This document shows positions 1 to 10,897 of a DNA stretch of 64,000 nt, in pieces. Each line of letters starts with the position of its first letter. Position 1 is the stretch's first letter. The DNA is taken from NCBI GenBank assembly GCA_016719535.1, contig JADJYX010000029.1, forward strand, positions 1 through 64,000, read 5' to 3'. Origin of the DNA: Rubrivivax sp. GTDB lineage: Bacteria > Pseudomonadota > Gammaproteobacteria > Burkholderiales > Burkholderiaceae_C. The position numbers and the translations under genes are program-made. The notes under the pieces were generated by a model. The model worked only from the letters and a program-made list of their open reading frames with translations. It had not been told where the DNA came from and did no database searches.

Positions 1-473
1 GCTGGCGGGCGCTGCAGCGCGCGCGGCTTAAGCCCCTGCAGCAACTGACCGCGGCTGCGGGCGGGCCGGGCCTCAGCCGCGGCGCGGCGGTGGCGCCAGG
101 CAGCCTTCTACGCTGCCTCAACCCCATCTACCTGGATGCGGTGCTGCTGGTGCAGGCGGCATCGGCGCGCAACCGCGCCGGCGCTGCGGCTGGTCATCGC
201 CGGGAGCCGGCACGTCGACCTATGCCGGTTGGGGCTGGAAGCTGTGCGCGCGCTGCTTCAGCGCCCTGGTTCGCCCGCGCCCGCGCCTGTGACTGCTCGA
301 TCACGCCGTGAAGCTGACCGTATTCGTGCTGGCGGCGCTGCCGCGCCACGCCCTCGCCAGACGCCAGGATCATCGACGCCGCCCCAGTCGGCGCGCAAAC
401 GCGAGGCCGATACCCCCGGGACGGATCCACTCGCCCAGTGCACTACACACCCGCCCCCACACAGGCCACCTTC
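1..473. other. No recognisable gene
   Basis: I recognise no family here on either strand. The plus-strand frame over roughly 1-300 stays open and gives an Ala/Arg-rich peptide with a short hydrophobic stretch, but it lacks a start that I can support. Because the next gene is heavily frameshifted, this may be the tail of another broken gene entering from outside the window. Confidence 0.3.
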
Positions 474-1831
474 ATGAACTGACCGGATCAAGTACGCCCT
501 CATCATCGTCACCGGCATTGCCCGCGCTGCTGTGGCTGCTGGCCGATACGCTCCTGCCGCAGCCGTTCCTTCTTCCCTTTCGCGCCACCTTCATCCAGTT
601 CAGCGGCACCCTGGCGATCGCCGCGCGTGCGGCGTGGCCCCGCCTGCTGGCCCTGCATGCGCTGGCTCGAACCCCGCCTGGACGGTCTGGACAAGATCCG
701 CTGGCTGCACAGTGGCTGGGCATCGACTCGCTGGTCATCGCCGTGCTGCACTGATGGTGGGCGCAGGGCCGCAAATGGATGGTGGGCTGGGGCTGGCCTG
801 GCGCGCCCGCCGCGCCTTCCCGCCCGGGCCGCTGCCGATCAGGGGCGCGGTCGGGGTGACCTCGTTCGGCAGCCAGCGCGGGCTGGCGGAAAGCATCCAG
901 CGAGTGGGCCTTCTATGCCGCCTGATGGTCTTCATCGTACTGCTCGCGCTCGTCGACTTCGCGTACCCTATCGCCTTTCGCGCACCCACCGCTGGATCCT
1001 TGCGATCACCTACCCCTCGCACTCGTCTTCCCGCAATGCTGCGCAACGACATTCGGCCACTGAGCCCGGCAGCCGGTGGGCTGGCTGCTCGTCCGCGCTG
1101 ATGGCCGCCAGCTCGGCCGCGCTGGTCTCGCTGGCCGGGCGCATCGGCGCGGCGCGCCGGGTGGCGGGGCGCATCGAGTCGCTGCATCCCGGAGCTGGAC
1201 GTGCCGGAGTCAGCATCACCCCTGCAGGCCGGCTGGCCTGGCCACGCCGCCAACCAGTTTGCCTTCGTCACCCCGGACCCCGCGCGAAGGGGCCCCATCC
1301 GTACACGATCGCATCGGCGTCGCAGCCGCAGCGACGCAGATCACCCTTCATCACCTGCCACCAAGGCCCTGGGCGACCACACGGCGCCTGCGCGACACCC
1401 TGAAGCCGGCATGGCCGTGACCGTCGAGGGGCCCCTACGGGTTGGGAGTTTCGAGGATGGCGGCCGCGCCAGATCTGGATCGGCGCCGGCATCGGCATCA
1501 CGCCCTTCGTGGCCCGCATGAAGCAGCTGGCGGCGCAGGGGCGCGCCGTCAGCGTGGACCTGTTCCACCCACCGCGGTGCATGAACAGGCGGCCATCGAC
1601 AAGCTCACGGTCGACGCCCGGGCCGCGGGCGTGCGGCTGCACGTGCTGGTGGATGCGCGCGACGGCCGGCTCGACGGCAAGCGCATCCGTGCCGCCGTGC
1701 CGGACTGGGCCCAAGGCCAGCGTCTGGTTCGCGGCCCGCCGGCATTCCGGCAGCGCCCTGCGTGCCGACTTCAGCGCGCAGGGCTGCCCGCCACCTACCG
1801 CTTCCACCAGGAGCTGTTCCAGATGCGCTGA
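474..1831 (+). pseudogene. Ferric reductase-like membrane flavoprotein, frameshifted
   Basis: Piecing the three frames together gives a protein of about 450 residues, normal for the ferric-reductase-like/ferredoxin reductase family. The N-terminal half has membrane segments and pieces such as LLWLLADTLLPQPF, RLDGLDKIRWLH and LMVFIVLLALVDFAYPI. The second half has the FAD-domain region (QFAFVTPD, PYTIASA), the NAD(P)-domain motif GIGITPFVARM and the end YRFHQELFQMR. Members of this family pass electrons from NAD(P)H through FAD to membrane haem. The start is the ATG beginning MK before the first membrane helix. At least six frame changes split it. All three domains are still present, so sequencing error is as likely as decay. 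The exact acceptor cannot be told. Confidence 0.7.
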
Positions 1832-2076
1832 CCCGACCGCGCACCGGCACCCGGGCTGCGTCGGGCATCGGCGGGCCGCTGGGCCTGCTGCGGCCCTGGC
1901 GCACGGCGAGGTGAACGCCGGGAGGGCGGCGGTGCGGGCGCCCACGGACCGGCTCCGAGGCCGGCTGCCGCAGAGGCTGGCGCAATGCCACCGCATCGTC
2001 GAAGCCTTGAACCGTCTGCGCCGGTCGCAGAGCGGGCCGGCTGCGCGTGCAGCGGGTCCGGCAGGACAATGGCCCC

Positions 2077-2677
2077 ATGCACACCCGCCTTTCGATGCCG
2101 TGCCGGCAATCGCGGTCACCGATCCACCAGGCGCTGTTGGGCGCGACCGCGCGGCCGCATCGAATACCGCTACTCGATGCGGTCAAGCTCGCCGGGCATT
2201 CCGTGCCCGACCGTGGCCGGCGCCTGGCTCATGACACGCTCGGCGCTGGCGCGCCTGTACCCCGTGATGGCGCGCCGCAGCGGGGGCCTGCGCGTCGAAC
2301 TGCGGCAGGCGGCCGACGAGGCGTGGCCGGCGTGATCGCCAGCATTGCCGGCCCGATCACGGGGCGCGGCCAACGACGCCGGCTTCAGATCCTAGCCGGC
2401 CGCTTCGGGCGGCAGGGGCTCGCTGCGCTTCGGCGTGGCCATGGCGGGCGAGATCCGCTTCACCCGGCTGGACAATGGTGCAGCGGTCGAACTGGCGCAC
2501 TTTCCGCAGAGCGGTGCCCAGGGCCCGCCGTGGGCTGGCAGACCTGATGCGCGCTGCCCTGGCACCGCAGGCGGATGCGGCCACGCTCGCGGCCTTTGCC
2601 GGGCCTGGCAGGACTGGGTACGGACGATCCTGATCGACCATGCCGACGATCCGGCACTGATCGCCGTGGTCGCCTGA
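2077..2677 (+). pseudogene. FmdE-like protein, frameshifted
   Basis: Joining the frames gives about 200 residues resembling proteins annotated as FmdE family (formylmethanofuran dehydrogenase subunit E-like): a DAVKLAGHS region followed by a threonine-valine-alanine-glycine stretch, AGVIASIAG, GRFGRQGL, EIRFTRLDNGAAVELAHF, and a C-terminal WVRTILIDHADDPALIAVV. In bacteria such stand-alone proteins have no settled function; a metal-binding role is inferred from the family. The cysteine expected after the GHS motif appears displaced by a frameshift. The gene follows the flavoprotein in the same direction with about 245 bp between. Both termini look present, so the length is near normal. Several one-base shifts interrupt it. 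Confidence 0.6.
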
Positions 2678-2692
2678 CAAGGGGCGGGTAAC

Positions 2693-3538
2693 CCAGGCTG
2701 CCCCGCACGAGGCGCTGGCTCGCCCGGCTGGCGATGCAGCGCGGGGGCCGCCTGCGGCGGGCGTATCGACCGATGCGCAAGACCATCCCGACCTGGGCGC
2801 CGCTGTCGCCGCAGGTGCTGGCCGATCAGCGCGGCACCTGCGGCCGCGCGCGGCGCACGATCGCCGACGCCATCGTCGGCGCCCTGCCACGCGGCGCCAG
2901 CGTCGATGCGGGAGCGCGATCGGCTTGCCGTTGCCGTGGCGCGCAGGTGCATCACCGTCGGCGCCTGGGCGCGGCCGCGCCTGCCGAGCCTGACGATCGA
3001 ACTGCTCGCCGCCACCGTCGCCGGGGCACCGCTGGACGAGGCCGATGTCGTCTCCATCCTGCGCAACTGGACGGCCGGTGACCCCGGATCGCTGTCGGCT
3101 GCGCTCGGCGTCGTCGTTCACTTCCTCGCCAGTCACCCCGACGGGCAGCGGGATCTGCGCGTCGCGCCCTGCGCCACGGCGGCCGCGATCGACGGATGCT
3201 TGCGCATCGACGACCCGTTTGTCGTCAACCGGCGCGGGACGACGGCAAGCGTGCGCATCGGCGACCACGGGCTCTGCGCCGGCACCCGCATCGACCTCGA
3301 CGGGACATCGGCCAACCGCGACGAGGCGGTCTTCGGCAACCCGGATGCCTGCCGGCCCGCGCAGCACGCACCGCATAACCTGGTGCGGCTGCGCGCGGCA
3401 CGAGCGCCGGGGCGCGGGCGCACCGCCGCCCGGCACTGGCGCGGCGCGCCTGTTTGACGACGATCAGATGACCGCGACGGCGCAAGGGTTTATGCCGATG
3501 GTGCGGGCCGGCTCCAGCCCGACGATACCGCAACCCTA
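2693..3538 (+). pseudogene. Cytochrome P450, shortened and frameshifted
   Basis: The best-preserved part reads ELLAATVAGAPLDEADVV then SILRNWTAGD, which matches the P450 I-helix region. It is followed by a K-helix-like AAAIDGCLRIDDPFVVNRR, VRIGDHGLCAGTRIDLD, TSANRDEAVFGNPDA and HAPHNLV just before the haem-binding loop. The haem Cys loop itself is scrambled by a frameshift near 3390-3420. About 280 residues can be accounted for, well under the roughly 400 of a normal P450, so part of the N-terminal half is missing. The start given is only where P450-like sequence becomes plausible. The reaction cannot be inferred. Confidence 0.55.
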
Positions 3539-3601
3539 ACGGTATGAAGACACGCTCGCGGGGGGCTTGTCGCTGGTGTCTTGTCGATGGGAGGCGCAGT
3601 C

Positions 3602-4855
3602 ATGCCGGATTTTGCTTTGTCGCGTCGTGCCGTGGTCGGCGCGGTTTTGACCGCCGCCGCCTGGGTGGCCAGCTGCGCGGTCAGCCCGAAGGCGGCCAGG
3701 CCGCGTGTCGTCGTCGTCGGCGGCGGCTGGGGCCGGGCTCAGGGCCGCGCGCACGCTGGCGACGAGCGGCCAGGTGGCGGTGACGATGATCGAGCCGAAC
3801 GACCGCTTCATGTCGTGCCCGCTGAGCGCGCACCTACGTGGCCGGCTTCGGCCGCGAGGCGGACCACCAGCGCAGCTACGCCAACATCGACCGGCAGGGC
3901 ATCCAGCGCGTGCGCGAACGCGTGACCGAGATCGACCGCAGCGCGGCGGTGGTGGTCGCCGGCGGCCAGCGCATCGGCTACGACTTCGTGCTGTCACCCG
4001 GCATCGACTACATGGAGGAGGCGGTGCAGGGCTATGCCGCCGCACGAGCAGCCGCCGGTGGGTTTTCGGGCCTTCGAGCAGGCGGCGGTGCGGCGCCAGG
4101 TCGACGCCTTCCCTCGAGCGCGGCGGCGAATTCGTCATCACCGTGCCGCCAGCCGCCGCTGCCCGCCGGCGCCGTACGGAGCGCGCCTTCCTGATCGGGC
4201 GCCGCGCAGATGAAGCGCCGCGGCACCAAGGGCAAGGTCATCATCATCGACGCCAGCCCGAACCCGATGCCCATGCCCATCGCCGCGCCGATCGTCGGCG
4301 CGATGAAGAGCCTGTATGCGGCGCGGATCGAGTATGTGACCAATACCGAGGTCAGTGCCGTCGACATCGGCCGCCGCCTGCCGGTCACGCCGACGGGCGA
4401 TATCGGCTTCACCGCCGCCAACATGGTGCTGCCGATGCGCGCGCCGGCGCTGATCCGCAGCGCCCGGCTCGGCGAACGCTGGGCCGCGGTCAAGCCGCCG
4501 AGCTTCCTGTCGCAGGTCGACGACAAGATCTTGTCGTGGGCGATGCGCAGGGGGCACGCCGCTGCCCAGAGCGGCCACCTGGCATTCGGCTGGCGGCAAG
4601 CAGGTCGCCGCCGACATCGTGCGCCGCATCGCCGGCCAGCCGGCGCTGGTGGCATCCGGCCCGGTGACGTTGCCCGGCGCGATCTGCTGGGCCGCGGTGA
4701 CGCATGACGAGGCGATCATGATCAACGTGACGCCCAGCGTCGAGGCCGGCCAGCCGCCGAAGCTGGCCTTCCAGGTCGACCCCAGGCACAACAAGGCGTC
4801 GGGTCAGGGGTCGCCGCAGTGGGGCGACTCGATGTGGAACCAGATGCTCGGCTGA
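3602..4855 (+). pseudogene. fccB: Flavocytochrome c sulfide dehydrogenase flavoprotein-like, frameshifted
   Basis: The start MPDFALSRRAVVG is followed by a hydrophobic stretch and looks like a Tat-type leader. Next come a Rossmann FAD-binding motif (RVVVVGGGWG), ARTLATSGQVAVTMIEPNDR, a YDFVLSPGID stretch, KRRGTKGKVIIIDASPNP, DIGFTAANMVLPM, a VDDKI flavin-contact segment and a C-terminal FCSD domain with LPGAICWAAVTHDEAI. The reconstructed length of about 415 residues fits FccB/SoxF, the periplasmic flavoprotein that oxidises sulfide and passes electrons to cytochrome FccA. No fccA is visible next to it. At least four frame changes break the gene, clustered at 3740-3830, 4050-4210 and 4540-4610. 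The identity is fairly sure; whether the gene works is not. Confidence 0.7.
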
Positions 4856-4888
4856 GCCGCGGCCCGCGCCTGCCGGGCACGCCGCGCA

Positions 4889-5269
4889 TCAGAGCTGCGT
4901 CGACACCGACTCGACGCGCACCACGACGCGCCACGGGCCCAGGGAAATTTCTCGCGCACCAGGTCGACGGCGTCGCCGGCGACGATCACCTCGCCGGTGC
5001 CGTCGATCACGCAGCCCTGTCCCGGGCTGCGCGTGCCCTGCACCTTGCGCGACGCCACCATCAACTGGATGCGGCCGTTGGCCCGCAGGTGCTGCTCGGT
5101 GCGCTGGAAGCGCCCGACCGGAAACACCACCACCCCGCCCGGGCCGACGATGCGCACGGAGTTGCCTCCAGTGGCCCGCCAGGTGCGGCCCCTCGGGACC
5201 TCGGGTCACGATGGCACATATTCACTTGCATCGCACACCTCGCGGCACACACCTTCGATCTTGCGCCAT
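4889..5269 (-). pseudogene. Pyridoxamine-phosphate-oxidase-like FMN split-barrel protein, frameshifted
   Basis: On the minus strand GGAGGAG precedes ATG at 5269. The reconstructed protein of about 125 residues contains TRGPEGPHLA, VVVFPVGRFQRTEQHL, RIQLMVASRKVQG, GCVIDGTGEVIVAGDAV and a C-terminal RVESVSTQL. This arrangement is that of small PNPOx-like flavin-binding split-barrel proteins. Such proteins bind FMN or F420 and reduce varied substrates; nothing here points to a particular one. Frameshifts lie near 5160-5230 and near 4930. It converges on the fccB-like gene with a 33-bp gap. Confidence 0.55.
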
Positions 5270-5315
5270 GAAACTCCTCCAGGGTTGAATAGCTGCCCGC
5301 GCGCGGCGCGTCGGC

Positions 5316-6562
5316 TCAGCGGCCTTGGCAGCGGCCGTGGGCGGCTGCCGCCAGTCGCCGAAGGCATCCAGGTCGAAGCCGTCGGGATAGTTCAGGAAGA
5401 CCCGGCCGGTGGCCCCGGGTGTCGGTGAGGCCGTACTTGCCAGATGATCTGCCCGGGTCTTGCGGTTGATCACGACCACGCGGTTGCGCAGGTCGTCGGC
5501 CACGATGATGTCGCCGGTATCGGGCAGTTCGCGCGCGAGCGAGGGGATGGTCGAGCGCGCCCTCGCCCTCCTTGACGAAATATTCCCAGCTGCGCTTGCC
5601 GGTGGCGGGGTCGAAGATCACCACCCGGCTGGGCTTGTGAAATCGGCAACGATCACCTGCCGGCCGTCCACGGCGGGGAAGGCGTCGGACGGATAGCGCA
5701 CATTCGGCGCGCGTCACGCCCACAGCACCTGGCCCTGGCGCGTGATGCGAGATCCAGGCCGCCGCTGATCTCCCGACCAGGATTCGCCGCCGGCCAGTGG
5801 CGTGGCGCCGTTGGGCCAGGCCAGGTGCCGCGGCGGGTCGTGCCGGCACTGGCCGGCCCTGCCCCATTCGGTGGTGATCCTGCTGGTGGCGGGGTCGATG
5901 ATCAGTTTCCCGGCAGTTGGATGTCGGCGGTGAGAAACTGCCCGTCGGCCAGCAGGGCATCGTCGGGGGTAGTTCAGCAGACTCGCCCTTGCCGCGGGCA
6001 TCGGGCACGCCAAAGGTCCAGGTGATGGCGCGCTGCTCGCAGTCGACGATGTGCACGTCGCCGTTGTCCCCCGCTCGACGGCCAGCGGCCTTGCCGTTCG
6101 GGCGAGAAGTTGAGCGTCCTCGCACACGGCGTAGAGCTTCAGGTTGGGCGACGGAAACTCCCAGACCCCGATGCGCTTGTCGGGCGTCACCTCGATGAGC
6201 CGGTTGTTGCGCCGGTCGGCGATCACGATCGGGAGAAGGCAGCGGCTTGCCCCAGGACGGCACCGGCTTGTCGCGGCTGCCCGTGACCGGCGGCATCGGC
6301 GGCAGCGCCACGCCGCTGGAGACGATGCCGCGCCGACTGGACTCGGGCGTGACCTTGACGCCACGCCAGCGCGCCGCCGGCGCGCCGCCGGGGCCGCGCG
6401 CTGCGGCGCGCCGGCCGGGCCGGCGGCAGCCGCCGGGACCGGCGATCCACGCGGCGCCCAGCAGCAACCAGCGACCCGAAAGCCCGCGCCGCCGGCGCGA
6501 AGGGCGCGAAGGGCGCGGGCGGGCGCCGCCGGTGGGATGGGCGCCGTGAGCAAAAACCGCAC
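5316..6562 (-). pseudogene. Secreted or anchored beta-propeller (NHL/PQQ-like) protein, frameshifted
   Basis: The reconstructed protein of about 400 residues opens with an N-terminal basic and hydrophobic segment suggestive of export. It then shows repeated propeller blades: VIADRRNNRLIEVTPDKRI with WEFPSPNLKLYA, a DVHIVD blade with ITWTFGVPDARGKGE, LIIDPATSRITTEWGRAGQC, WISRITRQGQVLWA, RVVIFDPATGKRSWEYFVKE and DLRNRVVVINRKTRA. The blade motif (hydrophobic strand, D-x-T/A-G/S, strand ending in W) is that of arylsulfotransferase-like or PQQ-like propellers. No catalytic residues can be assigned. Many frame changes occur throughout, and the 5' end is uncertain. Confidence 0.5.
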
Positions 6563-7140
6563 GAACCGTCGCCCGAAGTCATCAGACAGGGGCGGGCACG
6601 ATGCCGGGAACCCCCTGCCGCCAACCGTTGACTGCCGTCAACGCGGCAACGCCGGCGCGTCAGCCTGCCGCCCGCACCACGCGCCCGCGCAGGGTTCGCA
6701 GCGGCCGGTCGTGCCCGCCATCGGCGACGCCGCCTTGCCGTCAGCAGAACGCCAGCGCATCATGCGCGCTCAATCGCAGGCCTCCCGCGCACGCGCTTTG
6801 CTGGCGAACACCAGCCACTGCCGCCTGCCGATCTTGCGCCAGAGCGACGGCATGGGTGTCTTCGCGATGGCGACCGGTTCACGGAGGACACCCGGGCGCA
6901 CCGCGGGCGCTTCGGCGTCAGGGGCCGCAGTGATCGCCAGGGGGGCTCGGGGTCACGCCCGGCGGTCCGCCGCTGGCCGAACGGCCCGCGCGCAGGCGCG
7001 CCACCGCCGTGCTGGCGTGGACGAACCACCACTGCGCACGATCCGCCGGCGCAGCGCCTGGTCTGCCCGTCGTTCGCCAGCGCCCGGGCGGCCAGACACG
7101 CAGGCAGGTCGCACCCGTTCATCACGAAGTACGCCGCCTG
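6563..7140. other. Stretch without a convincing gene
   Basis: Short minus-strand stretches around 6780-6860 encode a basic Trp/Arg-rich peptide, and the plus strand is open in places, but I see no family and no start with a ribosome binding site. Given the frameshift density of the flanks, a small broken gene could be hidden here. Confidence 0.25.
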
Positions 7141-8339
7141 AGTTGGCGCTGGCGGCATGGCTGGCCGCGCTGGGATTGGTTGCGGTGGCGCTGCAGGGCA
7201 GCCCTGGCGGTCGGCGCGAAGACGGCGCGCATCGATCTGCTCGGGCCTGGCCTCGATCGAGTTGCCCGCGGGCTTCCAGCTGGTGGGCATGGTCGATGCG
7301 GGCGACCCGCCGAATGACTACACGCTCAAGGCCAAGGTGGCTCCCAGTTCGCGCGCGACCGCAGCGCCGCCACCTTCCGGCTGAACAGGACCAGAGCCAC
7401 GACTGGGGCGGCTACTGCGTGACCCGGTGCTGCTGACCATCACGCTGTACAACCCGGCGCTGCCCGCCCCGACGCCGACACCGTGCGCCCCGTGCGCGTG
7501 CACCGCTACCACACGCCCGTCAAGGACCAGATCATTGCCGCCGACTCACCACGCTGGCGCAGCGAGCGCGAAGCCGATCTGCGCTGGCGCTGGCTGGAGA
7601 TGGCGGACAGCGGGCAGTCGCGGTGGGTGGTGGTGCTCACCGATCCGGCGCGGCACCTGCGGCTGGACCTGTTCGCCTGGAAGAAGAAATACGGTCCGGA
7701 CGAGGCGCGTGCGCTGCTGCGCGGCGCCGCGGCGTCGCTGCAGACCACGGCGGCGCTGGCGCAGCATTTCGAACGGGTTGCCGGCGTCGAACAGCGCGTG
7801 GGCGCGCCGACTGGCGCAGGCTGCTCGGCCGAGCATGAGCGCACCTGGACGACCTGGGTCTGCCACGCCTGCGCGCCGATGAACCCGTGGTGGGTGCCAC
7901 GGTCGCAGCCTTGCTGGAGCGCGCCACCGGTACGCTCACCGTGGCGCGCATGATCGGCAGCGTGCCGCGGACCGCGGGCACACCGCGTGACGGCGGGCCG
8001 GCCCGAGATCGCGCTGGCGCTCGAGCCTGACCAGTATGTCGCTGCAGGCACCATCGGCGGCTGCCCAATCTGCGCATCGCGATGCTGTACTGGGACGACA
8101 GTGCCGGTCGTTGGCGCGCCAGCGAACCGCAGCGGCAGACCGCCGACGAGGGTGATGCGCTGCCGCCACTCCTGCAGGCCGGCCGCGCGGCTGACCGACC
8201 TGCCCGCGCCCACCTGCCGCGCGTGACCAGCCTACGCCTGTCGCCCGAGTGGGGGTGACCCGGCACAGCTGGCGAAATTTCTGCGTGAGACGCAGGTCTA
8301 CCAGACCGACCTGGCCGCGGGGCGCATCGTGGCGCGCTG
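7141..8339 (+). pseudogene. Unknown protein with N-terminal hydrophobic segment, frameshifted
   Basis: I do not recognise the family. Joined frames give about 390 residues. A hydrophobic start (LALAAWLAALGLVAVALQG) looks like a signal peptide or anchor. It is followed by ELPAGFQLVGMVDAGDPPND, TPVKDQIIAADSPRWRSERE, DLRWRWLEMADSGQSRW, LRLDLFAWKKKYGPDEARA, LRIAMLYWDDSAGRWRASE and a clear C-terminus LRETQVYQTDLAAGRIVAR before a stop. The uninterrupted protein-like sequence at 7480-7840, long enough for 120 residues, shows this is genuine coding DNA. At least four frame changes are present. The start is only approximate. Confidence 0.45.
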
Positions 8340-8708
8340 AGGTCTGCATCGCGGACGCCGCCGGGCCCCCTGCCAGCCTCTGCGTCGGGCGGATGAATGT
8401 CCAGTCGGCGCCGCTGACGCCCAGGCGCGCCAAGAGAACCAGAACCAGCCAGCCCGGCACGGCAGCGCCAGCAGCCAGTCGATGGCCAGGGCGACGAAGA
8501 AGCCCCGGGCACGGTCAGTGCGATGCCGAGGGTCCAGCGCGGCGCGCTCGCGGATGCAGCAGGTGGCGGCGGCTTGTTTCACGGCGGCCGGGTGCTGCAC
8601 CGCACAGGGCAGCGCAAGCGGCCGCGTCGCAACCCGCTGGCAAGGTATTGCTTGCACGCGCCGACAGCGCTAAGGTCGGCGTGCTCGCTCGCACGACCGG
8701 AGGCCCCC
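8340..8708. other. Possible minus-strand membrane-protein fragment
   Basis: On the minus strand around 8530-8380 two adjacent frames together encode a hydrophobic helix-rich stretch (GFFVALAIDWLLAL, then LVLVLLARLGVSGADWTFI). This could be part of a small membrane protein interrupted by a frameshift. No start, stop or family can be supported. Confidence 0.25.
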
Positions 8709-9925
8709 ATGACGTGCGTACTCGCGTCCCGGGAGCTCGGCGGCAACGCCGAGTTGCAGAAGGTGGCCCATGAAATCCGGCCGCCGCTCAAGCGTTGGGC
8801 GCAAGGCGCCGAGGTGCAGCAGGTGCAGCGCGCCATGAGGGCCCTGGAGCCGGATTGCGACCTCGGCCGATCGTTCGACAAGCCGGGGGCGGATGGCCGC
8901 CCCCCCGATGGCATCTATGGCGACAAGACCTGGCAGGCAATCAAGGCCTTCCAGGTGCGGCAATTCCCGACGCACCCGGAATGGCACACCGGATTCTGTG
9001 GCTGGGTGACCCTGTGCGCGATGGATCGCATGCTGCAGCGACGGGCATCCGCGGGCGGCGGGGCCGCGGGTGCCTCGGCGGGTGCCACGGCACCGCAGCT
9101 GGCTGACCCGATCTCGAGCAGTTGCGGCAACGGCTCGCTGCCGGCACGCTGGCCAACCACGTGGCGCCAGGTGTCGACCATGAGCAAGTCGGCATCGTGC
9201 ACGCAGTGCTGATGGACGATGCGCGCGTGCGGCTGGGCGTGGTGTGGCGCAACCCGGGGTTGGTGCCCGGCGGCAACTGGCTGAACCCCACCGGCACGAT
9301 CCGCGGCTGGGTTGACGCCTACCGTCCGCTGGTGGCGTTGAGCGGTTCGTTTGCCCTGCTGTCGCGCGGGGCAGGCTCTCCGGCTCCGGTGGTCGCCGGC
9401 GGCCTACCGGAGCCCCGGATTCGTGCCCGCGTTGCCGGATGCCGAGCGCTTCGATCGTTTCCAGGGCCGGATCCACGGCGCCTTCATCTGCTACGTGGCC
9501 CATGGCGGCGCGCGCCGCTGGCGCTTCGGCGTTGCCGGGCGCCGCTCGAGGCCCGCGGGGGAGGACATGTGACCATGGGGCTCGACGGCCCGGTGCCGAT
9601 GATCCTGACCAGCGCAGAGGGCCGCCGTGTCTATGGCCCTCCGACCCTTGGTACCGCGCGCTGCAGGACCGGCACGCCATCGGCCTGGTGGTGGTGGCGC
9701 ACAACCCGACACCGACCGGCTGATCGTGCTGGTGCAGGATTGGCATCGCCCGCCTACGACCTCGATACGTTGCGCGACCTGACGCTGGCGCTCGGTTGCC
9801 ACCACGCCGTGGCCCTCGACGGCAGCGATTCGGCGATGCTCAGCTGCGGCGGACATTGGCTGCTGGTCAACGACGACTGGAAAAACCGGCTCAACCCCAA
9901 CGCGCTGGTGTTCTTCGCTGCGTAG
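8709..9925 (+). pseudogene. Phosphodiester glycosidase-like protein with N-terminal peptidoglycan-binding-like segment, frameshifted
   Basis: GGAGG stands six bases before ATG at 8709. The first 120 residues include PPDGIYGDKTWQAIKAFQVR, resembling peptidoglycan-binding repeats. After an Ala/Gly-rich linker, the second part contains HEQVGIVHAVLMDDARVRL, a region ending MILTSAEGRRVYG, and the late motif HHAVALDGSDSAMLSCGG followed by LVNDDWKNRLNPNALVFFA. That last pattern (a small acidic, Gly/Ser-rich loop after a hydrophobic strand) is typical of the phosphodiester glycosidase (NAGPA-like) domain. Frame changes lie near 9110, 9370-9400, 9560-9660 and 9720-9760. The total, about 400 residues, looks complete. 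The substrate is unknown. Confidence 0.5.
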
Positions 9926-10094
9926 TCTGGCCTGCGGGGAGCGGGCGGCGAGCCGACGAAGCGGCCCGCCGTGGATTTGGCGGAGGTCCGGCCGGTCTGG
10001 AAAGGACTGCACGAGCTTCCGCGGGGTCCGACCCGGCGCTTTCAAGGCTTCACAAGCTCGCACCCCTTGCTTCGGTCGAAGGGTGTCCGCCCGT

Positions 10095-10780
10095 TCAGCG
10101 CACCAGCCGCACGCGCACCTCCGCCACCGGATTGCGCCAGTCCCTGCCGATCGGCTTGAAGTCACCGGCGCCGTGCACCCCGCGATGCACATGCACGAAG
10201 CCCTCGCCGCCGCCCACGCCGCCGCCGCCGCCCGAGCCGCCGCACTCGGCAAAGAAGGGGCCGGGGGTCGAGCTGCACAACTCGTCGTTGACCTCGCTGC
10301 CGGCGTCGTAGGCGACGGCGGTGTAGGTCTGCGCCGGCCAACCCGGCTGCGGCAGCGGCACCGCGTTCAGCGCCACGAAGGCGTCGTTGGTCGGGATCAG
10401 CATCGCGGCCAGGCTGAGCCGGTCCCGCCAGGGATTGCCCTGGATGCGCAAGGTGACCGACTTGCCGGGGTCGAGCAGGCCATCACCCGCCGCGGTGGCC
10501 TGCACGAGCGGGCTGCTGTCCAGCAGCGCGCGCAGCGCGCGACGTTGCCTTCTTCGGCCAGCGTGGCCAGTTGCGGCAAGGCCGGCTCGCCCAGCGCGAA
10601 GAAGGTGATGGCCGGCCGGTGCGTGGCCAGCAGCAGCGGGGTGAAGCGCTGGTTGTAGGTGATGTTGGTGACGGTGACCTCGTAGGTCCAGCGCCCTTCG
10701 TTGGCCTGAGCGCCGAACGTGGTGGCCATGAGGCCGGCCAGCAGCAGCCGGCGGGTCAGCGACTTCGGGGATGTGATCAT
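10095..10780 (-). pseudogene. Spondin-domain secreted protein, one frameshift
   Basis: GGAG precedes ATG at 10780. A leader (ITSPKSLTRRLLLAGLMATT ending at AQA) precedes the spondin_N domain: WTYEVTVTNITYNQRFTPLL, THRPAITFFALGEPALPQLA, then after a frame change near 10500 SLAAMLIPTNDAFVALNAV, AYDAGSEVNDELC and FVHVHRGVHGAGDF. Bacterial spondin-domain proteins of about 220 residues are exported and of unknown role; the domain binds matrix components in animals. The protein carries a Gly-rich insert (ECGGSGGGGGVGGGEG). Apart from the single shift it looks intact, including the end AEVRVRLVR. Confidence 0.7.
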
Positions 10781-10897
10781 GCGATGCTCCTTCGTGGGTG
10801 CCTTGTGGCGGGCCTTCAGTGAAGCAGCGACGCGCGCCCGATGCCTCACGAAATGCTCACCGATCGGTGGAGCCTTGATCACCGCCCGTCTTCCACC

